Assembly: GCA_021442155.1 (NCBI GenBank)
Contig: CM038228.1
Location: 83,902,114 to 83,966,113, forward strand
Reading direction: 5' to 3'
DNA from: Cymbidium sinense
Taxonomy: Eukaryota > Streptophyta > Magnoliopsida > Asparagales > Orchidaceae
Length of the DNA stretch: 64,000 bases
In this document: positions 12,480 to 23,987 of the stretch, piece by piece
Position numbering within the stretch: position 1 is the first letter of the stretch
Layout: each line of letters begins with the position of its first letter
Program-made: the position numbers and the translations under genes
The notes under the pieces: model-generated
Databases searched by the model: none
Seen by the model: only the letters and a program-made list of their open reading frames with translations
What the model was told of the DNA's origin: nothing

Positions 12480-13020
12480 GCAAGGTTGCTTTTCCTCGAA
12501 AAGAGCGTCATCCTCTCGCCGACCGGTTTGGCAATCAAGGCCCATAGTTCAGGGGCTCGGTTTTCCCTCTAAAGAGGCTGTCGGACCGAGGGTTTGGAGG
12601 CATCAAGGCCCATAGTTCATACGGTGAGGCTCGTTTTCCTCGAAAGAGGCATCAATCTCGTCGGACCGACCGGGTTTGAAGGCGATCAAGGCCCATAGTT
12701 CATATGGCGAGGCTCCGATTTTCCCTTGAAAGAGGTGTCAACTATCCTCGTCGGACTGACCAGGTTTGGAGGAGATCAAGGCCCGTAGTTCATATGGCTC
12801 CTTTTCCTCGAGGCGTCATTTGTCTCGTCGGACCGACCGGGTATCAAGACCGTAGTTCATACGGTGAGGCTCCGATTTTCTCTCAAAAGAGGTGTCAATT
12901 GTCCTCGTTGGACCAGGGTTGAAGGCGATCAATGTCTGTAATTCATATGACGAGACTTCAATTTTCCTTGAAAGAGGCATCGTCCTTATCGGTTGGAGTT
13001 TGGAGATCAAGGCCGTAGTT
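12480..13020. repeat. Minisatellite 1 of copy A, ~70-90-bp unit, about 7 copies
   Basis: Units start with variants of ATCAAGGCCCATAGTTCATA and continue with GGCTCCGATTTTCCCTCGAAA and TCGGACCGACCGGGTTTGGA. They begin near 12535, 12603, 12685, 12776, 12845, 12927 and 13000. Units differ by substitutions and many small deletions. Small frames such as 12704-12922 are by-products. Confidence 0.85.
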
Positions 13021-13144
13021 CTACTTCTTCTTGTAGAAATTCTAAATTTGAAATTCCAATGGATGGTTTAACAAGATAAGCGAAAATTCAAGAACCATCC
13101 AACAACTTCAAAGTCGACAAATAATCTCAGTATCATTCATGATG

Positions 13145-14010
13145 CTTTAATAACCTATATGAAAGGGATAATCAATCCGAATCAGTTTTTGACCCATCCA
13201 AAGGTTGTTTATGGAAGTGTTTTTAACCCATCCGAGATTGCTTCGATGAAATTAACTGTGGAATAAATTAAGTTTTGACCTATGTCAGAGTTTTCGCTCG
13301 ATGATATTAACTTGTGTGGAGTAGGTCTAATCGAAACCACAAAGTTTTTACCTATCCAAGGTTATTTGTTAGAGTCTTCCATGATGTTAACCTATGAAAG
13401 AGGTCGAATCGTTGAGGATTTTTTATAAAGGTTGTTTGTCGGTTGCTTTCGATGGCGTTAACTTGTATGGAAGAGGTCGAATTGAATCCGAGGAACCTAT
13501 CCAATGTTGTTTGTCGAGTGTTACTCGATAACGTTAACCAGTATGGAAGAGGTCAATTTGAATTCAGAGATTTTGATCCATCCGGGTTGTTTGTCGAGTG
13601 TTACTCGATGGCGTTAGCGATATGGAAGAGGTCGAATTGAATCCGCATTTTTGACCTATCGAGGTTGTTTGTCGAGTGTTACCGATGACATTAACTTGTA
13701 TGGAAGGGTTCAATTCAAGAAGATTTTGACTATCGAGGTTGTTTTAGAGTGTTACTCGATGACGTTAACCTGTATGGAAGATGTTGAATTGAATCCGTTG
13801 AGGATTTTTGACCTATCTGAGGTTGTTTGTCATAGTGTTACTCGATGACGTTAACATGTATGGAAGAGGTCGAATTAAATCCGCTGAGGATTTTTGACCC
13901 ATATGAGGTTGTTTGTTAGAGTGTTACTCGATGAAGTAAACCTGTAGTCTAATCAAACAACGGTTTTGACTTCAAGGTTATTTGTCGATCGCCGATGACA
14001 TTAACCTGTG
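13145..14010. repeat. Minisatellite 2 of copy A, ~75-88-bp unit, about 9-10 copies
   Basis: The consensus phrase order is GAGGTTGTTTGTCGAGTGTT, ACTCGATGGCGTTAACCTGT, ATGGAAGAGGTCGAATTGAA, TCCGCTGAGGATTTTTGACC. Unit landmarks fall near 13364, 13431, 13505, 13587, 13663, 13737, 13822, 13908 and 13978. The same unit forms a longer array at 41746-43645. Confidence 0.9.
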
Positions 14011-14179
14011 TGGAAGGATGCAAACCAAAATATTTGTTTGAGCTTGTAGCTAAAGTTGTTTCTTGACCATTGCTTTTTTCATTAGTATTACTGACTTGCT
14101 TCTCAAACTGATAATCAATTAGATATCTAAAATATTGATTTAGATAATCTTTTGAGATTAAGAGTTTCCCCACAGTCTC

Positions 14180-14744
14180 CCGATTCGTGCTGGAAGCTAC
14201 AGCGTCGCCGAAAATCGAAAAGCACTCGATGTTCTTCCTCCGATTCTTGATGCGAGTGGGTGGCTAAAAGCGAGGGGCGGTAGAAATCGAAAGAAGAATC
14301 CGCTCTTGGATGTTCTTATCATGTGGTTGAATGTGTTCTTGAGGCTGCAGGAAGGAAGAATGGGTCAGGTTTGTGGGCTGGATTTGCACAGAATGGGCTG
14401 GAACAGTGGGTTGGTGGGCTGTAGGGAGGAGCTGCAGGCCTTGGGTTTAAGGGAAGGAGGCTAGTGGGTTGGAAGGAGGCAGCGGGCCAGTGGGCTAGGC
14501 TGTGCAAAACAGGCCGGTTGCACAGGTAGGTCAGTTGGGTTTGCAGCAGTTTCCACGGGATTAGGTCGGATGCAGACCCGGCTGGTTTGCGGATGAGGTC
14601 CGCGCTGGCAGAGTAGTGGGCCATGGAACGACTGATTTTGCACTACGGAAGTAGAGCAGGAAAGTGGGTCTGGCCGGAAGAGGGACAGCAACGTGACTTA
14701 CGGAAGGCAAAGCAGGGAGGCCCGTGTAGCAAGTGGGTGGCCAT
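14180..14744. other. G+C-richer segment with GTGGGCT-type words, function unknown
   Basis: The plus strand is purine/GT-rich and repeats GGGCT/GTGGG words (TGGGCTGG, GTGGGTTGG, GTGGGCTGT, AGTGGGCTAGG and others between about 14368 and 14740). Three overlapping minus-strand open stretches (14319-14779) are proline/serine-rich shadows without a family match. It could be an LTR remnant; nothing proves it. Confidence 0.4.
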
Positions 14745-15148
14745 TGAGAATAAAATGAATTAAAGTGCAGTGAATTCATTTCATTTTAACTTTTTTTGAA
14801 TTTATTATGGTATAAAGTAAAATTTTAAAGTGAAGTTAATTTTTCAGAATATATTAAAAAAATTATTTTTGATGTATTTAAAATTTCTTAAAATTTGAGT
14901 GAATTTTAACAGCTAATATAAAATTTTTTTGCTACCACTTCATACTCTACCCGACCCATCACAAATACCTCTAGCCCTATTGTGCCACCATTCTCAAAAC
15001 AAAAAAATAAAAAAAAATAAAAATAAAACAAACTCATGTATTTGTAGAATTCTCAATCAAACAACTTAAAGTAATTCAAATATATTATATTCACGTTATA
15101 TTGTATTTTTTTTACATTACATTTTTTTTAGGCATTCAAAATAGCCCC
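14745..15148 (+). mobile_element. Tourist-like MITE, left copy (one end lost)
   Basis: The reverse complement of the MITE at 18209-18643. It shares GAATAAAATGAATTAAAG, GAATTCATTTCATTTTAAC, AATTTATTATGGTATAAAG and the end GGCATTCAAAATAGCCCC followed by TTA (15149-15151). The other terminus, GGGGCTGTTTATT, is missing here. Confidence 0.7.
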
Positions 15149-17429
15149 TTAGTATCAATTTTATTATAAATGTGAAATCTTTAAATATGCTCTTTTTCAT
15201 GGTTAGAACTTAAGCCTAATATATTAAGTAAAAAATTTCAAAATATTTTGAAAATATTTTAATAAATTTAACAAAAAATTTTAAATACTTCATCAAATGG
15301 CTCATTCTAACTTCATAAATCAAAACATTTTTTCATTATTTAAGTATCTTAATCTTATAATTAAGTGTGCTCAAGCTAGTTCAATTTCTTTTTGAAAACT
15401 ATTCATTTTGATTATGAATATATAAAAGTTAGAGGTCGATTAATTCTTTAATTATATTATAAATTTTTTTACCACACCAAGTGCTTAGGTTACACCCATT
15501 TGGATTAAAATCAAAATATTTTTCAAGTTATAAGACTCATTTCATTGAAATAGTTATATTGACTATAATTTTGTTGAAATTATAGTTTAGATGATCTTAA
15601 ATTTAAGTTTGAAAGTTTTTAAATCAAATAATATGTCGATAGTCATTTTTGGTTAGATGAATTTTTTGATAATATATCATTTGTCACTATTTACAAACAT
15701 AAAAAAAAAATCTATGTTGTTTAAAAATACATTAAGTTTATAAAAAAATTTCGGTGATAATATTATAATATTAAAAAAATATGAGACATAATTACTCTTT
15801 GAATTGATAATAACAAATTTTTTTTCAAAATTGGTGTATCAAATTTTGCAAAGTACTCAAATTTGCTCTAACTCTTTAGGAGGGCTTCATTAGCCTCTAA
15901 GAATGCTAAAATTGAGTCTATAATATTGAAAAATAATCTCAAATACTTAAGCCCTATTTGGGGCAGGCATTTTTTGGTTGTGTTTTACATTTTGAAGAAT
16001 TTATAATGAAAAAATTGTATTTTTTAATATGATATGACTACTTGAGGTAGCGATTAGAAAATTGCGATTTAATTTTTATAAAATAAAAATATTTAAATAC
16101 TCACCATAATTTTTTGTTTGGCACATCTACCATTACTTTTTTCATATAACTGCAGTTGTCCAAAACACTCAAAATCTTAGAAATAAGTAGTCTAAGCTGA
16201 AAGTGAGCCCAAATACACAAGCCGATTTGGGCAATCGGCAAGTGCATATAACAATGTGTCACCCTTAGCTACTATAATGCTTGTCATGGTTTAAATTAAA
16301 ATGCTTATTTTTGAATTTTTCTTAAAATATTTTAACTTGCTTAAGTTTGTCTAAAATAAAAACTTGTTCAATTTCTTTTATCTTATAATTCCTTCAAAAA
16401 TTAAATCTAACTCTCAAAATTAAAAAAAAAAAAATCCTAAAATCATCATTAACAACTCCCTCAACCTTTACTAACTTCATCATTCCACTCAATTTTTTTT
16501 GGGAGGGGGCAGGGGACATTTGAGCCGAATTAATTGCAAACTCACACACACCACGTGTGCAAGACAAAGACCTTCTTTAAAAACCAAAGCTCTCTCTAGC
16601 TAAAATTATACTATTTCATGATGTTCTATTTATACTAGAATTTGGATTTTGTTTGTTAGTGAGTGCTCTGATAATAGATAAACAATTCATGATAATCTTC
16701 TTCCATGATTGTTTTTATAATATATAAACAATAAGATGATGATTGTCAACGATGAAAAATAGGGAGGCTAATACATTCTTGATCTAAAAAAGATGTTAAT
16801 GGTGTTTTTGTTCTTGTTCTACATAGTTGAAATGTTTGGATAGTTTTAATAATAAGTTGAAATGCAATACATTCAAATCTATCAATGGTAATGCCTTGTT
16901 CTATTTGCCCTTTAGCCAAGCAACAAATATAGCTTTTATTTTCTCTTAACTTCTTGACCTAAGTTAATGATTGCAAGATATTAAGGTCGGCTTTCTTGCT
17001 CTAAAATAAATTTGACTTAAGCTTTTTTTAATATGATTGTTACTTAATTTAATGATAAAATTAAAATTAACTTTTCAGATCTAATAATACCAAGGGATTT
17101 AATTTTACACATGAATAAGGAGTTCTTCATATACACTATTATGTGGAGATTATCATTTTGATTAAGCATATAAAATTTAAAAATTATTTTGTCTCTTAAA
17201 TAATTTCATTAATATTTTTAATTTTAATTTTAAGTGTCTGATTTAAATTTATTTGGACTTAAATGGATACACTTTTGATATCCTTAGGTTCATCATTCAT
17301 TGCAACTATTAGTTTATAAAATTTAGAATTTGAATGATCCTCTAATTCATTTAAAAAAATTAAATCAAATATTTAAAATATTTGATATTTGCAACTTACA
17401 TCATAATTATTAGATGAATTATATATAGA
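15149..17429. other. A+T-rich DNA without recognised genes
   Basis: The first ~170 bases (to about 15320) match the reverse complement of 18040-18208, the flank of the second MITE. The rest is A+T-rich with poly-A/T runs and no frame over 60 codons. I see no transposon motif or RNA gene in it. Confidence 0.6.
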
Positions 17430-17965
17430 TTTCTAGCGAAGTATTGAGTTGTTAAGTTGTGAGCCACAAGCTCATGCTTGTGTTAAATTTAAGACTCATT
17501 GACTACATGAGCTCGAGTTTGAGTTATAATCCACTTGAGTAGTCAATAATCTCAAAAATTATAGGAATCGTTTTCCTGTCAATTGAGCCACTCAGTACTC
17601 ATTATTTGTATTCAATTTTCACAAACTAAGGTTTATTTTCTTACATTTCTTCATCTTTAATTTTGCATGATGATGCCAAATCAGGAGCACATCAAATTGT
17701 CTTAGTAGGCTGATCAAATCAATTGCCAAATCCTCCCTTTTGGCTCGATCAATCTCCTCAAAAAGTCGAGCCGAGAAAATTTATATGAGTCTAATTCGAG
17801 CCGATCACAATATGGACGAGCCAAACTTAAATTTTTCATGACTCAAATTCGACTCTATTCATTTACATCTTTAATATATATATATACAATAAAAAATTCA
17901 TCTCGTAATATCAACATAAGATTGAATATCTCTACATCTTATATTATAAAATTCATTAAGTATTT
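17430..17965 (-). repeat. Dispersed repeat block Y, right copy (inverted)
   Basis: The reverse complement matches 10459-11250 without the SINE, so this copy gives the empty site for the SINE. It lies directly beside MITE-flank sequence (18040-18208), whereas the left copies of these two blocks are separated by element A and the GTGGGCT segment. Confidence 0.75.
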
Positions 17966-18208
17966 TGTACGACTAGATCAGCAGAATAGAATTGCGTCAC
18001 ATTCTGGCATGTTTCACAGCAGTCACATAGATATTTTTATAAAGTTAGAATGAGCCATTTGATGAAGTATTTAAAATTTTTATTAAATTTATTAAAATGT
18101 ATTCTCAAAATATTTTGAAATTTTTTACTTAATATATTAGGCTTAAGTTCTAACCATGAAAAAAAAGCATATTTAAAGATTTCACATTTATAATAAAATT
18201 GATACTAA

Positions 18209-18643
18209 GGGGCTATTTTGAATGCCTAAAAAAAAATGTAATGTAAAAAAAATACAATATAAAGTGAATATAATATATTTGAATTACTTTAAATTGTTTG
18301 ATTGAGAATTCTATAAATACATGAGTTTGTTTTATTTTTTATTTTTTTTTATTTTTTTTTTTGTTTTAGAATGGGTGGCAACAATAGAGGTGGTGGTGTA
18401 AGAAGCGTGATCTTGAATCACGAGGGATCGTGTGATGGTAACGGTAGTAAAAAAATTTTATATTAGCCGTTAAATTATCAAATGTTAAGAAATTTTAAAT
18501 ACATTAAAATAATTTTTTAATATATTCTGAAAAATTAATTTTACTTTAAAATTTTACTTTATACCATAATAAATTCAAAAAAAGTTAAAATGAAATGAAT
18601 TCACTGCACTTTAATTCATTTTATTCTCAAAATAAACAGCCCC
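18209..18643. mobile_element. Tourist-like MITE (435 bp)
   Basis: Starts GGGGCTATTTTGAATGCC and ends as the complement of GGGGCTGTTTATTTTGAG. The flanks are TAA (18206-18208) and AAA (18644-18646), close to the TAA/TTA duplication of PIF/Harbinger elements. There is no coding capacity. It sits about 40 bases beyond the stop codon of UGT pseudogene 1. Confidence 0.7.
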
Positions 18644-18686
18644 AAAGAGAATTGCTTGTGGAAGAAGAAAGAAAACCCTGTGCTAA

Positions 18687-19028
18687 CTAGACGAGCTTCC
18701 TTCTATCTACTAGTTCCTGCATCAATTTCTCTATCGCCTCATTAGATGACCATCCCTTTTCCACAGCTCTCCTCGCCTTCTCCCCAAGCTCCTTCGCCCT
18801 CCTCCTTCTCTTCTCCGCCTCCTCCCCTTCCCCCATCACCTCCTCCTGCCCTCCTATGGAAGCCTCATGGCCTCTTCTCGGATTACTCATTTTTCATCGA
18901 TCCATGCCACAATCTTGATTACCTCTACCACACTTCTCATTATAAAGCTCTCTGCACAACATGTCACCATCGGCAAGCCCGCACATATCCCCTCCAAACT
19001 CGAATTCCACCCACAGTGAGTCACAAAT
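18687..19028 (-). pseudogene. UGT pseudogene 1, 3' part (PSPG half and C-terminus)
   Basis: This codes for the C-terminal end of a family 1 plant UDP-glycosyltransferase, an enzyme that moves sugar from a UDP-sugar to small molecules in the cytosol. The donor-binding box is visible as [12 protein letters not shown] and LPMVT (19023-18963), but the following WP..(A)EQ part is damaged (CCAESF). After a frameshift come the typical C-terminal helices: GEEAEKRRRRAKELGEKARR and SSNEAIEKLMQEL, with a stop at 18687-18689. This resembles the UGT73-type tail. It is separated from its 5' part by the LTR element at 19029-22674. Confidence 0.9.
19024..19028 (+). repeat. Target-site duplication CAAAT, left
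   Basis: CAAAT precedes the TGATATGACTC start of the 5' LTR and is repeated at 22675-22679. Confidence 0.88.
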
Positions 19029-20182
19029 TGATATGACTCAAAATCCTCTAATTGCCAAATTAGAACATACATCCATCATTTACAATGACTATAGTACAAA
19101 AAAGGAAATTACGAATATAACTTCCTTGAATACAGGACTTCCAAACTAATCCGATAGCATTCTAGTAAATAATGATTGGATGATATTAACTACAACAGTA
19201 ATAATAAGCCCAAATTAAACATCACAGAAAGACCAACAGAGAGCATAACAAGACTAATAGCCATTACAGATCCATAAATATACAGCAATAAGAGTAAAGC
19301 AACCAAGAGCAAAGCATTCCAGCCATCCTAAAATAATACGAGCGAGCAAGTACATAGAAGTAATACACATCCAGAGATGAGCAAGCAGTATAACAAGAGT
19401 GAAGCCAAATCAACTCCCATAAAGAATCGCATCAACACCTAAAATAGAAAACTTAAATTCAAGAAATCAAGAAGAGTAGTAAAATAACGATTGCTCATAC
19501 CTGCCGAAGCGATTGAAGCAAGTTTGATAACAACTTGTAATGTAGTTAGGGCATAATAGCTCGGATCCAAGCTAAAGAAAGATAAAGCAGAGTATAAATA
19601 GAGGTCGAAACCAAATAGAAAATAATCAAGAATTTGGAAAGAAACTTATCTTCTTTAGTTTCCTCTTCTTCTCTTCCTCCTGTAACTTTCCTCTTGGTTT
19701 TCTCACCAGGAAAGGTCGTTCTTCATCAGGAGAACCTAGGTTTCTCCTCCGATCCAGCCGCCCCTTTCCCTCTCGGGGAGCGGCTGACGGCTCGAATGGT
19801 GAAGGAAGCGAAAAAACTCGATTAAGGAAAGCTTCCATGAAGCTTCATCCCACGAGCGCCATACTAACCCAATCAAGGGTTCAGATTCATTCCAGGGAGC
19901 ACAGAACAAGGCAACCAGATCCAGCCCGCAAGAAACAGACGCGTGGAATCCACTCAAGAAACAATAGATCCAACGGTTCAATTCAAGCAGAAAGCACAAT
20001 GTGCTAGATCCGGCAAGGAGGAAAGGCTAATCCAACGGTTCAAAAGCACTCAATTCTCCTGAATTATCGGTAACTCGGTAGGGTTCGTTCATCGTAAGTC
20101 AACTCATCAACCAAACTCAAACCTCACCAAATTAGACTCAATTATCGAATTGGATTCCATCCAAGAAATTGGGATCGTATCA
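19029..20182 (+). repeat. 5' LTR (1154 bp)
   Basis: Begins TGATATGACTCAAAATCC and ends GGGATCGTATCA (TG...CA). It aligns along its length with 21650-22674, which is about 130 bp shorter through many small deletions. Confidence 0.92.
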
Positions 20183-20200
20183 TTGGTGCTCTCATTGACT
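20183..20200 (+). promoter_or_regulatory. Probable primer binding site
   Basis: TTGGTGCTCTCATTGA starts directly after the CA end of the 5' LTR, where the tRNA primer pairs. The matching tRNA was not identified. Confidence 0.6.
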
Positions 20201-20214
20201 ACAACACTCAGAAA

Positions 20215-21249
20215 ATGGCAGAAGGAACAAGACACACATCAAAAACCCTAAAAGAATGTGTGACAAGACTAAACAAAACAGAGGAGCAAATGTCCTCAAT
20301 TTCTATAATATTAAATGATGTTTCAAGAAGACTATCTTCTATAGATGAAAAATTGGAGAAAACCTCTCAAGAACAGCAATAAATCCAATCCCAGGTATGT
20401 ACATCATCTCATACAGAATATTATCCTCCAAATAGACCACAAACACAGCAAAATATTAGACCTATTAAAGTAGATATGTCAAGATTTAATGGAGATAATC
20501 CTAAAGGATGGCTGTTCAAAACAGACCAGTACTTTCAATATTACAGTTTATCAGAAGAACAGAAGTTCATAATTGCCTCAGTTTACATGGATGGACCTGC
20601 ACTTAGCTGGTGTCAATATACACTTAAATAATCAATTGCATTCATGGACACAATTTAAAGAACAGGTTATTGAGATTTGGTCCCTCTTTATCTGAGATTT
20701 GAGAGGATAATTAAAATTACGATGAACAACAATAGTTGAACTTACAATGATTTTGAAGAACTATCAAATTCGTGCATTCCACCTGAATTTTTACAAAGCT
20801 GTTTTGAATCAGGGCTTAAACATGATATCAAGAGAGAAGTAAAAGCATTACAACCCAGTTCCTTGCAGCAAGCATTTCAATTGGCCAAACTAATGGAAGA
20901 TAGGCTAGTTGATGATATTCACATGACCGAACTACAAGATCACAATCTCCAGAAAATAACCTCAATTCTCAACCCATACTACCCCCACACAATCACACAA
21001 CAATAATCAAAATAAACAATAATAGCAATTGAGGCTTACACACAAATGGAAGAAAGAAGAAGAAAATTGTGTTTCAATTGTGAGAAAAATATCACAAAGG
21101 ACATATATGTCAAGCCATTATTTGCCTTCATGATGTTCAATGAAGACCAAGAGTATCAACTACAGCAAGATACTCAACCAGAAAGACAGTGGATACAAGA
21201 AGAAGTATTAGAAACAAGCTTCAACTATCAACCATTCAATCCAGGCTAA
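20215..21249 (+). pseudogene. Gag of the LTR element (broken)
   Basis: An ATG at 20215 opens a frame with a coiled-coil-like N-terminus and a stop near 20382. The core gag region follows: VDMSRFNGDNPKGWLFKTDQ (20467-20530), EQKFIIASVYMDGPALSWCQ, then after frameshifts CFESGLKHDIKREVKALQP and LQQAFQLAKLMEDRL (to about 20910). The zinc-knuckle region (21046-21249) begins LCFNCEKN but has lost the remaining C/H residues. Gag forms the particle and binds RNA. The order and wording match chromovirus-type plant gypsy gag. Stops and the lost knuckle show it is dead. Confidence 0.88.
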
Positions 21250-21649
21250 GACAAATGACATAGAGGTGGTATAATTATAAACTTTATAAATAGTTCTAAC
21301 CACGACTTAGAATTATTAGTATAATTTAGCCCAAATCTATAAAATACCATAGGACATAGTGGAAGAAATGTCGAATTATAAGTACAAGTTTAGGGCACAA
21401 CAAGCTTGCAATCTCAAATAAAGGCCACAAAGAATTCCCACAGAATACATAACAATCTCCACATTACAAGTATCTGAGGTAGAAGCGATCTACAACAAGG
21501 GGCCTACTATACAGGTAAAGAGAAGCTTGTACAAGCAGATAGAGAAGTCCAGGGGAAAGGATTGCTCAAGTCGATCCTAAGGTAGAATTTAGCAATCATA
21601 AAGGACAAGTCATAATGGTGACCGAGGCAAGGTGTGGGGAGGTGAGTAA
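21250..21649 (+). other. Residual internal region and polypurine tract
   Basis: No protease, RT or integrase motif is visible. The last bases before the 3' LTR (21621-21649) are purine-rich (GAGGCAAGG, GTGGGGAGGTGAG), as expected for the polypurine tract that primes plus-strand synthesis. Confidence 0.6.
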
Positions 21650-22674
21650 TGATATGACTCAAGATTCTAATTATTAGAACATACATCCATCATTTACAAC
21701 AAAACTATAGTATAAAAGGAAATTATAGAATATAACTCAATTGAATACAGCAAAGGACTTCCAGAACTAATCCAGTAGCATTTCTCAAATATGATTGGAT
21801 GATATCAACTACGCAATAATAAACCCAAATTAAACATCACGAGACCAGAGAGCATGTCATTGATCCATAAATATAGAAGAATAAAGCAACCAAGAGCAAA
21901 GCATTCGAGCCATCCCGATAATACAATAGCAAGTCTAGTAATACACATCAACCAAGATGAGCAATTATAAGAGTGAAATCAACTCTCATAAAGAATCGAC
22001 CACTTAAATTCAAAATCAAGAAGAGTAGTAAAATATGATTGCTCATACCTCTCGAAGCGATTGAAGCAAGTTTGATAACAACATGTAGCTTGCATAAATA
22101 GCTCGATCCAAGCTAAAGAAGGAAAAAAAACAAGTATAAATTGAGTCGAAACCAAAGCAGAAAACAATCAAGAATTTGAGAAAAACTATCTTCTTTAGTC
22201 TCCCTCTTCTTCTTCCTCCTCAATCTTTCCTCTTGGTTTTCCTCGGCAAGCTGCGTTCTTCATCGGAGAACCTAGGTTTCTCCTCCATCATCCACCCCCC
22301 CCTCTCGGGGACGGCGGACTCAATGGTCGGGAAATGAAACAAAAACTCTGATTAAGGAAAGCTTCATCTAGAAGCTTCATCCCACGGCGAAACCGCCTAA
22401 CTCAATCAAGGGTTGATTCATTCCAGGGACGAACAAGGCAGCATCGACCCAAGAAAGCGGGAATCACTCAAGAAATAGATCCGGTTCAATTCAAAGAGCG
22501 TCATTTGATCCGGTAGGAGGAAAGCTAATCCAAGCGGTTCAAAAGCACCATTTCTCACGAATTATCACTAACTGTCGGGTTCATTTCACTCTGAGTCAAC
22601 TCAAACCAAACTCAAACCTCACCAAATCGGACTCAATTATCGGTGGATTTCATCCAAGAAATTGGGATCGTGTC
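21650..22674 (+). repeat. 3' LTR (1025 bp)
   Basis: Begins TGATATGACTCAAGATTC and ends GGGATCGTGTC directly before CAAAT. The final A of the CA terminus seems lost. Compared with the 5' LTR it carries many 1-6-base deletions. Confidence 0.9.
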
Positions 22675-23497
22675 CAAATCCCAATGATTGATCTCGGATC
22701 ATCCCATCTCTCCATCCTCCTTTAATTCTCTCTTCATACCCTCACAATCATCTTCTACTCTGCCACCCAAACAAAGGATGCCCGATGCTTGTAGTCCAGC
22801 TATTTTCTCAGGTAGAAAAAACAAACACATGGCGCTTTGGTTTTCATCAAGCCACTCGTTTTTTCTCTCACCCTCGTTGAGGTCACGTCGATTACATAGA
22901 AATGGGGTTATTCCATGCCCCTCCAATCACCTCAGATGGTGATTAGTCCAACTGTAGAAGCTATTCATCACGCCATAGCTCTTCCACCCTCATCTCATCT
23001 CCTTACGAGCATGAACTCCATCTCTGTTCAGCTAACTTACATATGTCCATGATTTGAGTTCTTAGCATCTCTATCCGTGGGGAGGCCGGAAGGATAAGGG
23101 ACTCGCCCTCTGGCGGACCGACCTCAATGGCCTTGAGTTCTTACGGAACCGGAACATGGGAATACCTCGCGGGCATTACGTCCATGGCAAAACAAATTAG
23201 GCGACACGGTCGGGAGATCTCTGAGCGAGTGAAAGAGTGGTGGAGGAAGGCACTTGGAAGAAGTTGATCCAGGTGATCGGGGAGGACAAAGGAGCTCGCA
23301 GTCAGGCCGAACTGGCTGGGGAAGGGATAATGTGGAGATGGATGGAGTCGTCTATGATGGGGATGGTGGCGGCGTTGCGGTGGTGAGAATGGTGATCTGG
23401 CGCCATGGTGAAGACTTATGTCGACCATCGTGAGCATGTGGCCTTGGGCCATGTAAGGGAAGAAAAGCATGTGGAGATGGTTGCCTTCAAATCCCAT
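22675..23497 (-). pseudogene. UGT pseudogene 1, 5' part (acceptor half)
   Basis: The start codon is taken at 23497 because the paralogue at 55150 starts with the same context. The N-terminus reads MGFEGNHLHMLFFPYMAQGH, where the family has (H)...P.(A/M)QGH; this holds the catalytic-histidine region. Further on, in shifting frames, I see RNAATIPIIDD, SPITWINFF, SYGVMNSFY (about 22960), PFLCNRRDLN, DENQ and LQASG. Stops and frameshifts separate them, and about 300 bases of a normal ~1.45-kb coding sequence are missing. Only this half and 18687-19028 remain. Confidence 0.88.
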
Positions 23498-23665
23498 GGC
23501 TGGAGAGCTACCAATATGGAGATCGTTTTGCTCCAAAAATGGTGTGAGAGGCTCACCAATGTGAAAATTGTTCAATTATTAATAATGAGCCCAAAAGAAG
23601 ACTACATATAAAGCTATCGTCATTGCTGACGGACGGATGGCTCCGATGAAAAGTGATGGACGGGG
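23498..23665 (-). other. 5' flank of UGT pseudogene 1
   Basis: Upstream of the start codon. The first ~60 bases resemble 63301-63360 (GGAGAGCTAC, then TTTTRCTCCAAAAATGG), showing that the two UGT loci share their leader. A TATATAAA-like run lies at 23606-23614 but in an uncertain relation to any promoter. Confidence 0.55.
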
Positions 23666-23762
23666 GAGAATATTACGTGCCCTCCATTTTTTTTCTTTTT
23701 CTTAAAAAAAAAAAAAATGAAACAATCTCAGCTGCATCAGAGTCCGCACGTAATATTTTTTC
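23666..23762. mobile_element. Short MULE-type MITE sharing the ends of MULE2
   Basis: About 97 bases bounded by inverted ends: GAGAATATTACGTGC on the left and the complement of GAAAAAATATTACGTGC on the right. The terminal repeats of MULE2 start AGAAAATATTACGTC. The interior is a T-rich then A-rich run. No clear target-site duplication was found. Confidence 0.55.
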
Positions 23763-23934
23763 GATAAACGGTGACATTTAATATATTTTGAGTATTGATT
23801 TTACACTATCATTTTTGAAGTCCGTCTAATTCAAATTGTGAATTTGACTCCACTTATACCACCTATATGAAGACCAAAAGAAAAAAATAATGGAAGATTA
23901 GAGTATTTTTAATATATGTGGTTCAATTATCATG

Positions 23935-23940
<6 letters not shown>

Positions 23941-23981
<41 letters not shown>
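23941..23981. repeat. (TA)n microsatellite
   Basis: About 20 perfect TA units. Confidence 0.97.

Positions 23982-23987
<6 letters not shown>

Larger units (their letters stand above)
19029..22674 (+). mobile_element. Gag-only LTR retrotransposon inserted in UGT pseudogene 1
   Basis: Two direct LTRs (19029-20182 and 21650-22674) flank 1.47 kb of internal DNA with a gag remnant and no pol. The 5-bp duplication CAAAT is at 19024-19028 and 22675-22679. Removing the element joins the UGT reading frame exactly (Q-S-L-G-F then VTHCGW). Gag resembles chromovirus-type Ty3/gypsy elements. With pol missing it must have depended on a partner, or it lost pol by internal deletion. Confidence 0.93.

Noticed and set aside
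14319..14779. Three overlapping minus-strand frames (72-101 codons)
   Set aside because: Proline/serine-rich translations of a GTGGGCT-rich strand; no conserved motif in any of them.
18746..19036. Proline-rich plus-strand frame of 96 codons
   Set aside because: Complement of the UGT 1 C-terminus, which has clear family motifs on the minus strand.
18687..23497. Functional UGT gene with a large intron
   Set aside because: The interruption has LTRs, a gag remnant and a CAAAT duplication, and the exons carry frameshifts and a damaged PSPG box.
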